Shown: positions 63,730 through 64,000 of the stretch, piece after piece
How positions within the stretch are numbered: the stretch's first letter is position 1
How the letters are laid out: each line of letters starts with the position of its first letter
Source: Agreia sp. COWG
Lineage (GTDB): Bacteria; Actinomycetota; Actinomycetes; Actinomycetales; Microbacteriaceae
Reading direction: 5' to 3'
Assembly (NCBI RefSeq): GCF_904528075.1
Contig: NZ_LR882035.1
Coordinates: forward strand, 1,302,001 to 1,366,000
DNA length: 64,000 nucleotides
Notes under the pieces: generated by a model
The model's input: only the letters and a program-made list of their open reading frames with translations
Told to the model about the DNA's origin: nothing
Databases searched by the model: none
Position numbers and translations under genes: made by a program

Positions 63730-64000
63730 TGACTCCGGCCACAGCGATCGGACGCCGTTTCTCGCGGCTGCGCGTGTCGCGAGGCCCGCGGGCTCTTGTG
63801 GGCGCAACCGTGTTGATCGCCTCACTGCTCCTCGGATCGGCTGTCGGGGCCAGCCCCGCTGTCGCTCGAGGCGAATTGGCCAACCCCGCAGCGGCCCAGA
63901 AGAGAGATGCCGTGATCACCGCGCCCATGCGCACAGAGGGTTCCTCGATCATCGACAGCAGCGGCACGCCGGTCATCATCAGGTCTGTCTCCTGGTTCGG
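63729..64000 (+). CDS. Secreted GH5-like (cellulase-type) protein, 3' truncated
   Basis: The first 90 codons are visible. Basic residues, a hydrophobic helix (about 22-41, ALVGATVLIASLLLGSAVGA) and a probable cleavage site show a signal peptide. The following TEGSSIIDSSGTPVIIRSVS WFG (written here with a gap) resembles the N-terminal strand of GH5 endoglucanases, which usually read IVDSNGNPVVLRGVNWFG. The catalytic glutamates lie beyond the window. It overlaps the ArsR-like gene by one base (ATGA), so both share one transcript. Confidence 0.6.
   Translation, partial: MTPATAIGRRFSRLRVSRGPRALVGATVLIASLLLGSAVGASPAVARGELANPAAAQKRDAVITAPMRTEGSSIIDSSGTPVIIRSVSWF

Overview
The window is GC-rich chromosomal DNA from an actinobacterium, most likely Microbacteriaceae. 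I infer this from the codon bias, the 16S sequence, the tRNA-free rRNA spacer and the gene order. From memory of the Mycobacterium tuberculosis map, pheS-pheT-argC..argH, mpg, tyrS, a TPR-like gene, a HAD phosphatase, a tiny gene, tlyA, nadK, recN, pyrG, NUDIX, xerD, parA-like, scpA, scpB, pseudouridine synthase, cmk and der follow the Rv1649-Rv1713 order. An rRNA operon sits between tyrS and the TPR gene. I see no prophage, insertion sequence, CRISPR array or integron.

Layout: 1-3219 phenylalanyl-tRNA synthetase (pheS truncated by the window edge). 3308-10884 arginine biosynthesis argCJBDFH, a 48-residue membrane protein and 3-methyladenine glycosylase. 10904-12349 a minus-strand SatD-like gene with a DUF3307-like membrane partner and a palindromic operator candidate. 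12436-13743 tyrS. 13744-19771 rrn operon (promoter, 16S, 23S, 5S, processing stems, terminator). 19921-35690 the long housekeeping run for rRNA methylation, NAD kinase, DNA repair, CTP synthesis, recombination, chromosome condensation, tyrosine synthesis and ribosome assembly, with most genes overlapping. 35812-39133 a DUF3054 protein, an ABC-2 exporter and a LolA-like protein. 39337 tRNA-Pro(GGG).

From 39768 the content is accessory. A ROK regulator, a sugar-binding lipoprotein, two permeases and a GH38 alpha-mannosidase form a mannoside-use locus. Its second permease carries an apparent one-base frameshift. Then come a Ppx/GppA phosphatase, a HEAT-like protein, a DoxX-like membrane protein, PadR with a UbiB-like kinase, an amino-acid permease, an alcohol dehydrogenase, a DEAD-box helicase, a secreted lysozyme-like protein, an LLM flavoenzyme, a decayed glycine-betaine-binding gene, a LigD-type polymerase beside a small ATP-dependent DNA ligase, a secreted transglycosylase, and an ArsR-like regulator overlapping a truncated GH5-like gene at the right edge.

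The most interesting signals are: (1) the SatD protein, whose N-terminal motifs read like a class III nucleotidyl-cyclase fold joined to a helix-turn-helix and paired with a membrane protein; (2) a recurring -10 box 6-8 bases before a start codon, implying many leaderless mRNAs; (3) the permease frameshift; (4) microproteins between conserved genes.
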